This document shows, one piece after another, positions 11,840 through 22,131 of a DNA stretch of 64,000 nucleotides; the stretch's first letter is position 1, and each line of letters begins with the position of its first letter. A model generated the notes under the pieces. It searched no databases, was not told where the DNA came from, and worked only from the letters and a program-made list of their open reading frames with translations. Location: NCBI RefSeq assembly GCF_900141765.1, contig NZ_FSRK01000001.1:558001-622000 (forward strand). Reading direction: 5' to 3'. This DNA is from Epilithonimonas zeae. Lineage in GTDB: Bacteria > Bacteroidota > Bacteroidia > Flavobacteriales > Weeksellaceae. Both the position numbers and the translations under genes were made by a program.

Positions 11840-13234
11840 ATGAGCGACAAACAAAAAACAATCAAAGAAGATATCAACCTTTCAGGAATAGGTCTTCACA
11901 CAGGAAAAGAGGTTAATTTGACAATCAAACCGGCAAAAGAAAATACCGGATTTGTATTTGTAAGAACAGACCTAGAGGGACGTCCGCAGGTAGAAGCAGA
12001 CGTTAATTATGTAACCACCACAGAAAGAGGAACAACTCTGGAGAAGTTAGGTGTCAAAATTCACACTTGCGAACATTTGTTGGCAGCCCTAGTTGGCATG
12101 GATATCGATAATGCTATTCTGGAAATGAACAGCGCTGAACCTCCAATTTTAGATGGTTCTTCAAAATACTTTGTTGAAGCTATCGAAAAAGTAGGGGTTT
12201 CTGAGCAAGATTTGCCAAGAGAATATTTGGTAGTCAAAGAAGTGATGAATTACGTAGACCCTGCAACTGGCTCTGAATTAACTGTAATTCCTGCTGATGA
12301 TTACGAAATCACAACAATGGTAGATTTTGGAACCAAAGTTTTGGGAACTCAGAATGCCAGTATGAAAAACCTTACAGAATTCAAAGATGAGATTGCGCCT
12401 GCCAGAACATTCAGTTTCTTGCACGAGCTAGAGCAGCTTTTGGATGCTAATCTGATTAAAGGAGGCGATATCAGCAACGCTATTGTCTATGTTGATAAGG
12501 AATTAACACCAGAAACTCTAGAAAAATTGAAAGTTGCTTTTGGTAAAGATGAAGTTTCTATCCGTCCAAACGGTATTCTTGATAATCTTAACCTTAATTT
12601 TACCAATGAGGCTGCCAGACACAAATTATTGGATGTAATTGGTGATTTGGCTTTGGTTGGCGTTAGAATCAAAGGAAGAGTAATTGCTAACAAACCAGGA
12701 CATTTTGTGAATACACAATTCGCAAAAAAACTAAACAGACAATACAAATTGCAAAAAAGAAAAAACGTTCCGGATTTCGATTTAAAAGCAGAGCCTGTTT
12801 TCGATATCAACGGAATTATGAGATTATTGCCACACAGACCTCCGTTTTTGTTGGTAGATAAGATTTTGGAATTGTCCGACACGCATGTTGTTGGACTTAA
12901 AAATGTTTCTATGAACGAGCCTTTCTTTGTAGGACATTTCCCGAAAGAACCTGTGATGCCAGGTGTTTTGCAAATCGAGGCAATGGCTCAGGTAGGAGGA
13001 ATTTTAGTTTTGGCTAATGTTCCGGATCCGGAAAATTACTCTACTTATTTTGTAAAAATGGACAATGTTAAATTCAAGAAAAAAGTAGTTCCGGGAGATC
13101 AAGTTATTTTCAAAATTGAATTGATAGAACCAATCAGAAGAGGAATTGTACATATGCAAGGCTACGGATACGTTGGTGACAGTGTAGTTGTAGAAGCCGA
13201 ATTGATGGCACAAGTTGCAAAAACTAAAATATAA
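11840..13234 (+). CDS. lpxC/fabZ: Bifunctional LpxC deacetylase / FabZ dehydratase
   Basis: 464 aa, a natural fusion typical of Bacteroidota. Residues 1-~305 are LpxC, the zinc deacetylase of the committed lipid A step: GIGLHTGKEVNL, HTCEHLLAALVG (zinc ligand His), LDVIGDLALVG with its acidic ligand, and KPGHFVNTQFA. Residues ~320-464 are FabZ, 3-hydroxyacyl-ACP dehydratase: IMRLLPHRPPFLLVDK with catalytic His and HFPKEPVMPGVLQIEAMAQ with catalytic Glu. The fusion links removal of 3-hydroxyacyl-ACP into fatty-acid elongation with its use in lipid A. lpxA begins 3 nt after the stop. Confidence 0.97.
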   Translation: MSDKQKTIKEDINLSGIGLHTGKEVNLTIKPAKENTGFVFVRTDLEGRPQVEADVNYVTTTERGTTLEKLGVKIHTCEHLLAALVGMDIDNAILEMNSAEPPILDGSSKYFVEAIEKVGVSEQDLPREYLVVKEVMNYVDPATGSELTVIPADDYEITTMVDFGTKVLGTQNASMKNLTEFKDEIAPARTFSFLHELEQLLDANLIKGGDISNAIVYVDKELTPETLEKLKVAFGKDEVSIRPNGILDNLNLNFTNEAARHKLLDVIGDLALVGVRIKGRVIANKPGHFVNTQFAKKLNRQYKLQKRKNVPDFDLKAEPVFDINGIMRLLPHRPPFLLVDKILELSDTHVVGLKNVSMNEPFFVGHFPKEPVMPGVLQIEAMAQVGGILVLANVPDPENYSTYFVKMDNVKFKKKVVPGDQVIFKIELIEPIRRGIVHMQGYGYVGDSVVVEAELMAQVAKTKI

Positions 13235-13237
13235 TTT

Positions 13238-14026
13238 ATGATTCACCAGCTTACTGCGGTAGACCCGCGTGCCAAAATTGGTAAAAACGTAACCATAGAA
13301 CCATTCACAACTATTGGAGCGAATGTAACCGTTGGTTCTGATACCTGGATTGGTCCCAACGTTACCATTATGGAAAATGTGAAGATTGGTAAGAATTGTA
13401 AAATTTTTCCGGGAACTGTGATTGGAGCTGTTCCACAAGATTTGAAGTTTGATGGCGAAGATACTCAGGTAATTATTGGAGATGGAACTACACTGAGAGA
13501 ATGTGTTACCATTAACAGAGGAACCAAGGCTTTAGGATATACAAAAGTTGGTAATAATTGTTTGATTATGGCGACTTCCCACATTGCACACGATTGTATC
13601 GTTGGAGATAATGTTATCATCGCCAATGGTTGCGGAATCGCAGGTCACGTGGAAATTGGAGATTTCGTAGTAATGGGAGGTCTTTCTGCAGTTCAGCAAT
13701 TCGGGAAAATCGGAAAACATGTAATGGTGTCCGGTGGTTCATTGATTAGAAAAGACATTCCGCCTTATGTAAAAGTAGCTAGAGAACCTATCTCTTACGC
13801 AGGTATCAATTCGGTTGGATTGAGAAGAAGAGGTTTTACCAATGATAAAATCTTCGAAATCCAAAAAATCTATAGAGCAATTTTCCAAATGAAAATGAAT
13901 ACAACCCAAGCGATTGAATTCATCGAAAAAGAAATGCTTCCGACAGTAGAGAGAGACGAGATCATAACATTCATCCAAAACTCTCCAAGAGGTATCGTAA
14001 AAGGATACGGCTCCGGAAAAGAATAA
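13238..14026 (+). CDS. lpxA: Acyl-ACP:UDP-GlcNAc O-acyltransferase LpxA
   Basis: 262 aa, first enzyme of lipid A synthesis. Left-handed beta-helix of hexapeptide repeats through residue ~185, with the catalytic region SHIAHDCIVGDNVIIANG (His) and GGLSAVQQFGKIGKHVMV, then the helical C-terminus GINSVGLRRRGF. Length matches the family. Placed 3 nt after lpxC/fabZ, so cotranscribed; efp follows after 30 nt. Confidence 0.96.
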   Translation: MIHQLTAVDPRAKIGKNVTIEPFTTIGANVTVGSDTWIGPNVTIMENVKIGKNCKIFPGTVIGAVPQDLKFDGEDTQVIIGDGTTLRECVTINRGTKALGYTKVGNNCLIMATSHIAHDCIVGDNVIIANGCGIAGHVEIGDFVVMGGLSAVQQFGKIGKHVMVSGGSLIRKDIPPYVKVAREPISYAGINSVGLRRRGFTNDKIFEIQKIYRAIFQMKMNTTQAIEFIEKEMLPTVERDEIITFIQNSPRGIVKGYGSGKE

Positions 14027-14056
14027 TTTAAAATAATACAAGCTTATATATAACTA

Positions 14057-14620
14057 ATGGCAACAAGTAACGATATCAGAAAAGGACTTTGCATAGAATT
14101 CAGCAACGATATTTTCAAAGTAATCGAATTTCTACACGTAAAACCAGGTAAAGGTCCTGCTTTCGTTAGAACAAAATTAAAATCTGTAACCAATGGAAAA
14201 GTATTGGACAATACGTTCTCCGCTGGTCACAAAATCGACGAAGTAAAGGTTATCACAAGAAAATTCCAGTATCTTTATGATGATGAGAATGGATTCCACT
14301 TTATGAACAACGAAGATTTTTCTCAGCTTTATCTTAACAAAGAAATGATTGAAAACTCTAACTTGATGAAAGCTGGAGAAGAAGTAACAATCATTCTGAA
14401 AGAAGCGGACGAAACGCCACTTTCTGCAGAACTTCCTCAGTCGGTTTACTTAGAAGTTATCGAAGCTGACCCAGGTGTAAAAGGAAATACAGCAACCAAC
14501 GCTTTGAAAAACGCCATCGTAGAAACAGGCGCGAGAGTAATGGTTCCTTTGTTCATCGAACCAGGTGACAAAATCAAAATCAGTACAGAAGACGGCTCTT
14601 ACTTGGAAAGAGTGAAATAA
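14057..14620 (+). CDS. efp: Translation elongation factor P
   Basis: 187 aa, EF-P, which rescues ribosomes stalled at polyproline stretches. Three beta-barrel domains: the N-terminal KOW-like domain has the tip loop KPGKGPAFVRTKL (~residues 30-42), where the Lys between the two glycines is the site modified in many bacteria. The S1-like last domain carries GVKGNTATNALKNA and ends in GSYLERVK. Length is normal. No PoxA/YjeA-type modifying gene is nearby. Last gene before a terminator in the lpx run. Confidence 0.96.
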   Translation: MATSNDIRKGLCIEFSNDIFKVIEFLHVKPGKGPAFVRTKLKSVTNGKVLDNTFSAGHKIDEVKVITRKFQYLYDDENGFHFMNNEDFSQLYLNKEMIENSNLMKAGEEVTIILKEADETPLSAELPQSVYLEVIEADPGVKGNTATNALKNAIVETGARVMVPLFIEPGDKIKISTEDGSYLERVK

Positions 14621-14630
14621 ATTATAGCAG

Positions 14631-14669
14631 GAAGCTGGAAGCATTAAGTTTTCCAGCTTTCGTTTTTTT
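14631..14669 (+). terminator. Terminator after efp
   Basis: Stem AAGCTGGAA (14632-14640) / TTCCAGCTT (14651-14659) with a 10-nt loop and then GTTTTTTT. Confidence 0.8.
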
Positions 14670-14671
14670 AT

Positions 14672-14774
14672 GGCAGCTTTTCCGCCTTCCGCTCCCAATC
14701 TTTTTTGCATAAGATTTCAGATTCAATAGAACTTTTGTACAAGCAAAAAAGGATTTCCGCTCAAGTCGGACTGC
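14672..14774. repeat. Intergenic palindromic repeat, TTTTTTG/CAAAAAAGG family, copy 1
   Basis: Begins GGCAGCTTTTCCGCC, contains TTCCGCTC and CTTTTTTGC, then AAGCAAAAAAGGATTTCCGC and ends TCGGACTGC. Ends pair as GCAG/CTGC and the poly-T/poly-A blocks pair inside. Related copies at 32224-32312 (minus) and 54408-54551. No ORF. It fills most of the gap between efp and the second lpxD. Confidence 0.65.
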
Positions 14775-14843
14775 GTGCAATTCGTCATTTCAAAATAACT
14801 GAATTGCAGTTTAAATCAAATGTTTAAATTATAACATCTAGTT

Positions 14844-15746
14844 ATGACTTTCAATCAACCTCAAACACTCAAAGTTATTGCAGACATCATTGGCGCAAAA
14901 TATGTCGGAGACGAGAATTTTCCGGTTCTTGGAACCAATGAGATCCATATGATAAAACCGGGAGAAATTGTTTTTGTTAATCATCCCAAATATTACGATA
15001 AAGCTCTTAATTCTGCTGCAACCATCATTCTAATTGACAAAGAAGTAGAATGTCCAGAAGGCAAAGCGCTTTTGGTTTCTGATGACCCTTTCAGAGATTT
15101 CAACAAAATCAATACACATTTCACAAGAATCTCCAATTTCAAAGAAGAACTTCACGATTTGGAAGTAGGAGACGGAACTTCCATTCATCCGTCTGCTGTT
15201 ATTGGAAACGATGTTAGAATTGGAAAAAACTGTCATATCTTCCCAAATGTTGTCATCGGCGACAGAACAATTATTGGTGATAATGTAATTATCCAGGCTA
15301 ATACGGTTTTGGGTGGTGATGCTTTCTATTACAGAAAACTGAATGGTAATTTTGATAGATTAATTTCTGTAGGAAACGTTGTCATAGAAAATAATGTAGA
15401 AATTGGAAACAGCTGTACGATTGACAGAGGTGTGACAGATTCTACCACCATTGGAGAAGGTTCTGTCCTGGATAATCAAATCCAGATTGGTCACGATACA
15501 ATTATTGGTAAAAGATGTCTGATCGCTTCTCAAACCGGAATTGCAGGCTGCTGTATAATTGAAGATGAAGTGACGATTTGGGGACAAGTGGGAATGGCTT
15601 CTGGTGTAAGAATCGAAAAAGGAACTGTTCTTCTTGCCAAGGTAGGAGTGAATAGAGATCTTAAAAAAGGAACTTATTTTGGACCAATTGCAGAAGAATT
15701 CAGAGATTATCTTAGAAAGGAAGTAAAAATCAAAAATCTGAAGTAA
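14844..15746 (+). CDS. LpxD-like acyltransferase, second copy
   Basis: 300 aa, paralogue of LpxD. The N-terminal domain includes IKPGEIVFVNHPKYYDKAL; the hexapeptide beta-helix runs from ~residue 108 to 275; the catalytic-type His lies in IQIGHDTIIGKRCLIASQTG. It is ~39 residues shorter than the first LpxD and diverges in the central loop (GGDAFYYRKLNGNFDRL in place of GGDGFGFQPT). Many Bacteroidota carry such a second gene; whether it acylates a lipid A precursor with a different chain or another sugar is unknown. Separate from the lpx operon by a terminator and a repeat element. Confidence 0.85.
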   Translation: MTFNQPQTLKVIADIIGAKYVGDENFPVLGTNEIHMIKPGEIVFVNHPKYYDKALNSAATIILIDKEVECPEGKALLVSDDPFRDFNKINTHFTRISNFKEELHDLEVGDGTSIHPSAVIGNDVRIGKNCHIFPNVVIGDRTIIGDNVIIQANTVLGGDAFYYRKLNGNFDRLISVGNVVIENNVEIGNSCTIDRGVTDSTTIGEGSVLDNQIQIGHDTIIGKRCLIASQTGIAGCCIIEDEVTIWGQVGMASGVRIEKGTVLLAKVGVNRDLKKGTYFGPIAEEFRDYLRKEVKIKNLK

Positions 15747-15855
15747 ATCATATTTTAAATCTTCAAAAAATATCTAATTCCAAGAAATCTTTGAATTATT
15801 ATCGTTATTTTTGCGAGTAACAAAAGTTTATAAAATCAATAAATTATAATAAAAA

Positions 15856-16728
15856 ATGTCAATATTAGTAAACAAAGATTCTAAAGTTATCGTACAAGGA
15901 TTTACAGGTAACGAAGGTACTTTCCACGCAGGTCAGATGATCGATTACGGCACCAACGTAGTTGGAGGCGTAACTCCCGGAAAAGGAGGAACTGAGCATC
16001 TTGGTAAGCCAGTTTTCAATTCAGTTTCAGAGGCTGTAGAAAAAGCGGGTGCTAATGTGAGTATTATCTTCGTACCGCCGGCATTTGCTGCAGATGCTGT
16101 GATGGAAGCTGCTGAGGCTGGTATCAAAGTAATCGTTTGTATTACAGAAGGTATTCCTGTTGCTGATATGGTAAAGGTAAAAGATTATATCCAAGACAGA
16201 GATGTTCGTTTGATCGGTCCAAACTGTCCTGGTATCATCACTTCTGACGAAGCTAAAATCGGGATTATGCCAGGTTTCGTTTTCAAAAAAGGAAAAGTAG
16301 GTATCGTTTCAAAATCCGGAACTTTAACTTACGAAGCTGCTGACCAAGTGGTGAAAGCTGGTTTCGGAGTTTCTACAGCTATCGGAATTGGTGGAGACCC
16401 AATCATCGGAACAACTACTAAAGAAGCTTTGGAATTGTTCATCAACGACCCAGAAACAGAAGCAGTTGTAATGATTGGAGAAATCGGAGGTTCTTTGGAA
16501 GCTGAAGCTGCAAGATGGTATAAAGCGAGTGGTTCTACAAAACCAGTTGTAGGTTTCATTGCCGGACAAACTGCACCAAAAGGTAGAACAATGGGTCACG
16601 CTGGAGCTATTGTAGGTGGAGATGATGATACTGCACAAGCAAAAATGGCGATTATGAGAGAAAATGGAATCCACGTTGTAGATTCTCCTGCAGAAATCGG
16701 TAAAACTGTTGCTACGGTTTTAGCATAG
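15856..16728 (+). CDS. sucD: Succinyl-CoA synthetase alpha subunit
   Basis: 290 aa. Forms the phosphohistidine intermediate of succinyl-CoA ligase in the TCA cycle. CoA-binding domain [17 protein letters not shown] and GVTPGKGG near the N-terminus; [11 protein letters not shown] and [20 protein letters not shown] in the middle; active-site phosphohistidine in [13 protein letters not shown] (~residue 246). Length is normal. The beta subunit gene sucC is not adjacent in this window. A TATTTTTG box lies at 15806-15813 upstream, and a strong terminator follows. Confidence 0.97.
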   Translation: MSILVNKDSKVIVQGFTGNEGTFHAGQMIDYGTNVVGGVTPGKGGTEHLGKPVFNSVSEAVEKAGANVSIIFVPPAFAADAVMEAAEAGIKVIVCITEGIPVADMVKVKDYIQDRDVRLIGPNCPGIITSDEAKIGIMPGFVFKKGKVGIVSKSGTLTYEAADQVVKAGFGVSTAIGIGGDPIIGTTTKEALELFINDPETEAVVMIGEIGGSLEAEAARWYKASGSTKPVVGFIAGQTAPKGRTMGHAGAIVGGDDDTAQAKMAIMRENGIHVVDSPAEIGKTVATVLA

Positions 16729-16765
16729 GCTGGATTGATAAGATTAACTTATTAAAATATATTTT

Positions 16766-16797
16766 GAGAAGCTCGGGTAGAGCTTCTCATTTTTTTT
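16766..16797 (+). terminator. sucD terminator
   Basis: Perfect 9-bp stem GAGAAGCTC / GAGCTTCTC with loop GGGTA, followed by ATTTTTTTT. Confidence 0.92.
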
Positions 16798-16800
16798 ATC

Positions 16801-16808
16801 TAAATTTG
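16801..16808 (+). promoter_or_regulatory. -7 box of the outer-membrane barrel gene
   Basis: TAAATTTG, a perfect TAnnTTTG, 27 nt before the ATG at 16836 and directly after the sucD terminator. Confidence 0.5.
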
Positions 16809-16835
16809 AAACAGAAAATTTATAAACACACGATT

Positions 16836-17495
16836 ATGAAAAAAATCCTTTTCGGATCTCTATTTTTAATGTCATTTTTTTCTCAGGCTCAAATAGATTT
16901 CAGATCAACTGAATTTGGTCTTGTGGCTGGAGGTACTTATTCCAGAGTTAGAAATGCACACAATCCTTCAGGAGCCAGAATTTCTGTTTTAGGAGGTGTT
17001 ACAGCTCAAGTACCAATTGGTATTAGTGAACAATATTATATTCAGGCAGAAGCTTTGTATGTTGGTGCAGGAGAAGGCGGTGATAGAAAGTACGAAGATG
17101 CTAAAGGTTGGGAACACGCAGTCTACGCTAATAATTACTTAAGTGTTCCTATCAATTTTAAAGTTTATTTTTCTGAAGCAGAATCTGAATTTTATGGATT
17201 GATGGGACCAAGGTTTAATTTCTTGGTTAATCAGAAAATAAAAAATTCAGCAAAGGTTTCTTATGAGACTGATAGCTATGGAAAAGCTAATTCATTTAAT
17301 TTAGGCTTGGGAGCTGGTGTAGGTTTTAGCTACAAACGTCAATTGGAAATTGCGCTTAAGTACGATATTGGACTATCTGATGCTTATCCGGATTTGAAAA
17401 ATTCTCCAGAAGAAATTCTTACAAGAGATCCTAGCGTCGCTAAGAAAAAATCAGAACAAGTTATAAGTCTTGGATTGACTTATTTATTCAAATAA
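16836..17495 (+). CDS. Outer-membrane beta-barrel protein (PorT-like)
   Basis: 219 aa from the ATG at 16836; the open frame extends upstream through the sucD terminator and promoter, so earlier starts are rejected. Signal peptide MKKILFGSLFLMSFFSQAQ. The mature protein alternates short amphipathic strands with glycine turns (GLVAGGTYSRVRNA, YIQAEALYVGAG, YGLMGPRFNFLV, LGLGAGVGFSYK) and ends with LGLTYLFK, an aromatic C-terminus as in 8-strand barrels. Fits the PorT/OmpW-like outer membrane families; the precise role is unknown. Confidence 0.85.
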   Translation: MKKILFGSLFLMSFFSQAQIDFRSTEFGLVAGGTYSRVRNAHNPSGARISVLGGVTAQVPIGISEQYYIQAEALYVGAGEGGDRKYEDAKGWEHAVYANNYLSVPINFKVYFSEAESEFYGLMGPRFNFLVNQKIKNSAKVSYETDSYGKANSFNLGLGAGVGFSYKRQLEIALKYDIGLSDAYPDLKNSPEEILTRDPSVAKKKSEQVISLGLTYLFK

Positions 17496-17527
17496 AAAAA
17501 GGCTGTGAATATTTCACAGCCTTTTTT
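17495..17527. terminator. Bidirectional terminator between barrel gene and recA
   Basis: Stem GGCTGTGAA (17501-17509) / TTCACAGCC (17513-17521), flanked by an A-run on the left and a T-run on the right; works for both convergent genes. Confidence 0.92.
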
Positions 17528-17531
17528 CGTA

Positions 17532-18533
17532 TTATTTCTGTTTAATCAACTCTTTGATTTTGTTTTCAATCTCTTCGGATAATTCTGGATTATCTTTTAA
17601 GACTTCTTTTACAGCATCACGGCCTTGTCCTAATTTGGTATCCTCATAACTAAACCAAGATCCACTCTTTTTAACTACAGCCAAATCTACTGCGGTATCC
17701 AAAATTTCTCCAACTTTAGAAACACCTTCTCCATACATAATATCGAATTCTGCCATTTTGAAGGGAGGAGCTACTTTGTTTTTGACAACTTTCACTTTTA
17801 CTCTGCTTCCTACAGCTTCATCTCCATTTTTGATTGGTGCACTTGCTTTTCTGATGTCGATCCTTACAGAAGCGTAGAACTTAAGTGCATTTCCACCTGT
17901 TGTAGTTTCAGGATTACCAAACATTACTCCAATTTTCTCACGAAGTTGGTTAATGAAAATTACAGTACATTTTGTTCTGTTGATGGTTGCAGTCAATTTT
18001 CTTAAAGCCTGAGACATCAATCTTGCATGAAGACCCATTTTAGAATCTCCCATTTCACCTTCGATCTCAGCTTTTGGAGTCAAAGCAGCAACAGAGTCAA
18101 TAACAACAATGTCAATTGCCCCCGATCTGATCAGGTTATCAGCAATTTCCAAAGCCTGCTCTCCATTATCAGGTTGAGAAATGATTAAGTTTTCAAGATC
18201 AATTCCCAATTTAGCAGCATAGTTTCTGTCGAAAGCGTGCTCTGCATCTATAAAAGCAGCAATACCCCCAGCCTTTTGAGCTTCTGCAATAGCATGAAGA
18301 GTAAGTGTTGTCTTACCAGAAGATTCAGGCCCATAGATTTCGATGATTCTCCCTCTTGGATATCCACCAACACCTAAAGCAAGGTCGATCCCCAAAGATC
18401 CGGAAGGAATTACTTCAATCGTTGTATCTACAGAATCCTCACCCAAAGTCATTACAGTTCCTTTTCCGTAGGTTTTATCTAGTTTTTCCAGCACCAGTTG
18501 CAGTGCTTTTTTCTTATCGTCGTTTGTACTCAT
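17532..18533 (-). CDS. recA: Recombinase RecA
   Basis: 333 aa. DNA strand-exchange protein of homologous recombination and co-protease of the SOS response. Walker [15 protein letters not shown] (~residue 65), Walker [14 protein letters not shown]1/L2 DNA-binding loops ([20 protein letters not shown] and [18 protein letters not shown]). The acidic C-terminal tail is short. Monocistronic, with its own promoter (18553-18584). No SOS box was identified in the promoter, but the flavobacterial LexA site is not known to me. Confidence 0.98.
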   Translation of the reverse strand: MSTNDDKKKALQLVLEKLDKTYGKGTVMTLGEDSVDTTIEVIPSGSLGIDLALGVGGYPRGRIIEIYGPESSGKTTLTLHAIAEAQKAGGIAAFIDAEHAFDRNYAAKLGIDLENLIISQPDNGEQALEIADNLIRSGAIDIVVIDSVAALTPKAEIEGEMGDSKMGLHARLMSQALRKLTATINRTKCTVIFINQLREKIGVMFGNPETTTGGNALKFYASVRIDIRKASAPIKNGDEAVGSRVKVKVVKNKVAPPFKMAEFDIMYGEGVSKVGEILDTAVDLAVVKKSGSWFSYEDTKLGQGRDAVKEVLKDNPELSEEIENKIKELIKQK

Positions 18534-18552
18534 TATATCAAAAAATTATTCT

Positions 18553-18584
18553 CAAAAATACGGAATTTTAAAATCAAAATCCAA
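18553..18584 (-). promoter_or_regulatory. recA promoter
   Basis: On the minus strand a TTG (18582-18584) is followed after 21 nt by TATTTTTG (18553-18560), matching the Bacteroidota pattern; the box ends 19 nt before the recA ATG. Confidence 0.7.
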
Positions 18585-18828
18585 TATTATTTTGATCGAT
18601 GCTTTTAATTTGTCAATCAAAATTTAATGCAAATTTGAATTTTTGTGATTCTTAGATAATCCTCCAACTTTTCTAAAATAATTTAAAAGATGATGAAACT
18701 ACAAACAGTTTTAAGAATGAGTTATAGTTTCAATAAGCTTATTCTAGGATAATTAATATATCTGAATCTACAGGAGTAAAAAACCAAGCTTGCTTTTATC
18801 GATGGCTAAGCCTACTATTTCAAAATAT

Positions 18829-18858
18829 AAAAAACCTCTGAAAAAATTCAGAGGCTTT
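18829..18858 (-). terminator. gapA terminator
   Basis: On the minus strand CCTCTGAA / TTCAGAGG stem with a short T-rich loop and a following T-run; 22 nt downstream of the gapA stop. Confidence 0.88.
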
Positions 18859-18880
18859 TTTATTTTATTTCAACTTCAGA

Positions 18881-19924
<1,044 letters not shown>

Positions 19925-19939
19925 TTACGAAAAAATGAC

Positions 19940-20926
19940 CTACATCGCAAGTATTTCAGCGATTTTCAGCAAGTCTTTATCAATTTCGTTATGTTTTTTG
20001 ATTGCTTCTTCAATCGGCGTGTAGACAATTTTATTAGACTGCATTCCAACCATTACTTTATTCTTGCCTTCCATCAATCCGATAACAGCGCCGTAGCCAA
20101 GATGGCTAGCCAAAACTCTGTCTGCACAGCTAGGCGAACCACCTCTTTGGATATGTCCAAGAATGGTTACTCTGATATCATAGTTAGGGAATTTTTCTTT
20201 TGTTGCTTTGGCAAGGTCATAGATGTTTCCAAGCTCTTCACCTTCTGCAACTACAACGATGCTGGATGATTTACCAACTTTCTCGGCTGTTTCGAAAGTT
20301 TCAAAAAGATCATCTAAGCTATCTCTTCTTTCGGGAATCAAGATATCAAGAGCTCCTGTTGCAATTCCACTGTTAAGTGCGATGAAACCAGCATCTCTAC
20401 CCATTACTTCTACAAAGAAAACTCTGTTGTGGGAAGTGGCAGTATCACGGATTTTATCAATAGAATCCATTGCTGTGTTAAGGGCAGTATCATAACCGAT
20501 GGTTTTATCAGTCCCGAAGATATCATTATCGATAGTTCCAGGAACACCAATTACTTTGATTCCAAACTCTTCGTTGAAAACTTTTGCACCAGTGAAACTT
20601 CCGTCCCCACCTATACAAACAATCGCATCAATTCCTAACTTCTGACATTGTTCGTACGCTTTTTTTCTTCCTTCCGGCGTCATAAATTCTTTAGACCTTG
20701 CAGACTTTAGAATTGTTCCTCCCTGATTGATTATATTTTTTACGGAACGCGGTCCCATTTTTGTAACATCACCAGCAATAAGACCATTGTATCCTTCACG
20801 GATACCATAACAGTCTATATTGAAATGATTTGCTGTTCTTACAACTGCTCTAAGTGCGGCATTCATCCCCGGCGCATCGCCTCCAGAAGTCAGAACCGCA
20901 ATAGATTTAATGTTGTTTTCTGACAT
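19940..20926 (-). CDS. pfkA: 6-phosphofructokinase
   Basis: 328 aa counted from ATG at 20926 (MSENNIKS). A longer reading from 20965 crosses the -7 box and is rejected. ATP-dependent glycolytic kinase: ATP loop VLTSGGDAPGMNAALRAV; GGDGSFTGA, where the glycine after GGD favours ATP over pyrophosphate; catalytic Asp in PGTIDNDIFGTDKTIGYDTA; fructose-6-phosphate site MGRDAGFIA; GHIQRGGSPSCADR. Upstream of gapA on the same strand. Confidence 0.97.
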   Translation of the reverse strand: MSENNIKSIAVLTSGGDAPGMNAALRAVVRTANHFNIDCYGIREGYNGLIAGDVTKMGPRSVKNIINQGGTILKSARSKEFMTPEGRKKAYEQCQKLGIDAIVCIGGDGSFTGAKVFNEEFGIKVIGVPGTIDNDIFGTDKTIGYDTALNTAMDSIDKIRDTATSHNRVFFVEVMGRDAGFIALNSGIATGALDILIPERRDSLDDLFETFETAEKVGKSSSIVVVAEGEELGNIYDLAKATKEKFPNYDIRVTILGHIQRGGSPSCADRVLASHLGYGAVIGLMEGKNKVMVGMQSNKIVYTPIEEAIKKHNEIDKDLLKIAEILAM

Positions 20927-20946
20927 ATTTTTAATTTTTTTCAAAG

Positions 20947-20954
20947 CAAATTTA
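20947..20954 (-). promoter_or_regulatory. pfkA -7 box
   Basis: TAAATTTG on the minus strand, perfect TAnnTTTG, 20 nt before the pfkA ATG. No well-spaced -33 TTG. Confidence 0.5.
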
Positions 20955-21136
20955 CGAAATATCAATCACATTTTAGCCCTACTATTATCTTAGTTGGACA
21001 AAATATATCATATGTTAAAGAATTAATAATATGGCGATATGACAAAAATCAAACTTAATATGATTAACAAAATAATTAAGTTTATTATATTTACGAACAA
21101 GACAAAACAAAATTTAAACTAAATAAAAAATACATT

Positions 21137-22063
21137 ATGAAAGTTACCGTAGTTGGAGCTGGTGCAGTAGGAGCAAGCTGTGCAGAATATATCGCAATGA
21201 AAGACTTCGCTTCAGAAGTTGTTTTGGTGGATATCAAAGAAGGATTTGCAGAAGGAAAAGCAATGGACTTGATGCAGACAGCTTCTCTTAATGGTTTCGA
21301 TACCAAAATCACAGGTACTACCGGAGATTATTCTAAGACTGCTGGTTCAAAAGTAGCGGTTATTACTTCCGGGATTCCTAGAAAGCCAGGGATGACAAGA
21401 GAAGAACTAATCGGAATCAATGCAGGAATTGTAAAAGAAGTCACTGAAAACTTAGTAAAACATTCACCAGATGTCATTATCATTGTGGTTTCTAACCCGA
21501 TGGATACAATGGCGTATTTGGTTCACAAAACATCAGGTCTTCCAAAGGAAAGAATTATCGGAATGGGAGGTGCTTTGGATTCAGCGAGATTTAAGTATAG
21601 ATTAGCGGAAGCATTGGAAAGTCCTATTTCTGATGTTGACGGAATGGTAATCGCTGCGCACTCCGATACAGGAATGTTACCGTTATTCAGCAAAGCAACA
21701 AGAAACGGTGTTCCGGTTTCTGAATTCTTGACTGATGAGCAAAAAGCTTCTGTTATCGAAGAAACTAAAGTGGGTGGCGCGACATTGACAAAATTATTAG
21801 GAACTTCTGCTTGGTATGCGCCAGGTGCTGCTGTTTCTGTTATGGTTCAGTCTATTCTTTGCGACCAGAAGAAAATGATTCCTTGTTCATTGATGCTTGA
21901 AGGTGAGTACGGACAAAACGATATCTGTCTTGGTGTTCCAGCGATCATTGGGAAAAATGGTGTTGAGAAAATCGTAAACATCACTTTGACTGTTGAAGAG
22001 CAATTGAAATTTGCTGAAGCTGCACAAGCTGTAAGAGAAGTCAACGGAGACCTTAAATTCTAA
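21137..22063 (+). CDS. mdh: Malate dehydrogenase
   Basis: 308 aa, NAD-dependent malate dehydrogenase of the TCA cycle, LDH-like subfamily. NAD loop VVGAGAVGASCAEYIA; substrate loop PRKPGMTREEL with the arginine pair that selects malate over lactate; VVSNPMDTMAYL; catalytic His in AAHSDTGMLPLFS (~residue 175). Length is normal. Stands alone between divergent pfkA and a convergent lipoprotein gene; a near-consensus TATATTTA is at 21086-21093. Confidence 0.96.
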   Translation: MKVTVVGAGAVGASCAEYIAMKDFASEVVLVDIKEGFAEGKAMDLMQTASLNGFDTKITGTTGDYSKTAGSKVAVITSGIPRKPGMTREELIGINAGIVKEVTENLVKHSPDVIIIVVSNPMDTMAYLVHKTSGLPKERIIGMGGALDSARFKYRLAEALESPISDVDGMVIAAHSDTGMLPLFSKATRNGVPVSEFLTDEQKASVIEETKVGGATLTKLLGTSAWYAPGAAVSVMVQSILCDQKKMIPCSLMLEGEYGQNDICLGVPAIIGKNGVEKIVNITLTVEEQLKFAEAAQAVREVNGDLKF

Positions 22064-22085
22064 TCTTAAGATTCCATATAAATAA

Positions 22086-22114
22086 AAACCATCTCAACTA
22101 GAGATGGTTTTTTT
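22086..22114. terminator. Terminator between mdh and lipoprotein gene
   Basis: Perfect 10-bp stem AAACCATCTC (22086-22095) / GAGATGGTTT (22101-22110), loop AACTA, T-run after it and A-rich before it. Confidence 0.9.
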
Positions 22115-22131
22115 GTTTTTATTAATTTCAT

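Larger units (their letters stand above)
18534..18880. other. 347-bp intergenic region between gapA and recA
   Basis: Contains the recA promoter at the right of the recA start and the gapA terminator at its left end. Between them (18590-18825) it is AT-rich without an ORF, repeat-family copy or strong hairpin. Confidence 0.6.
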
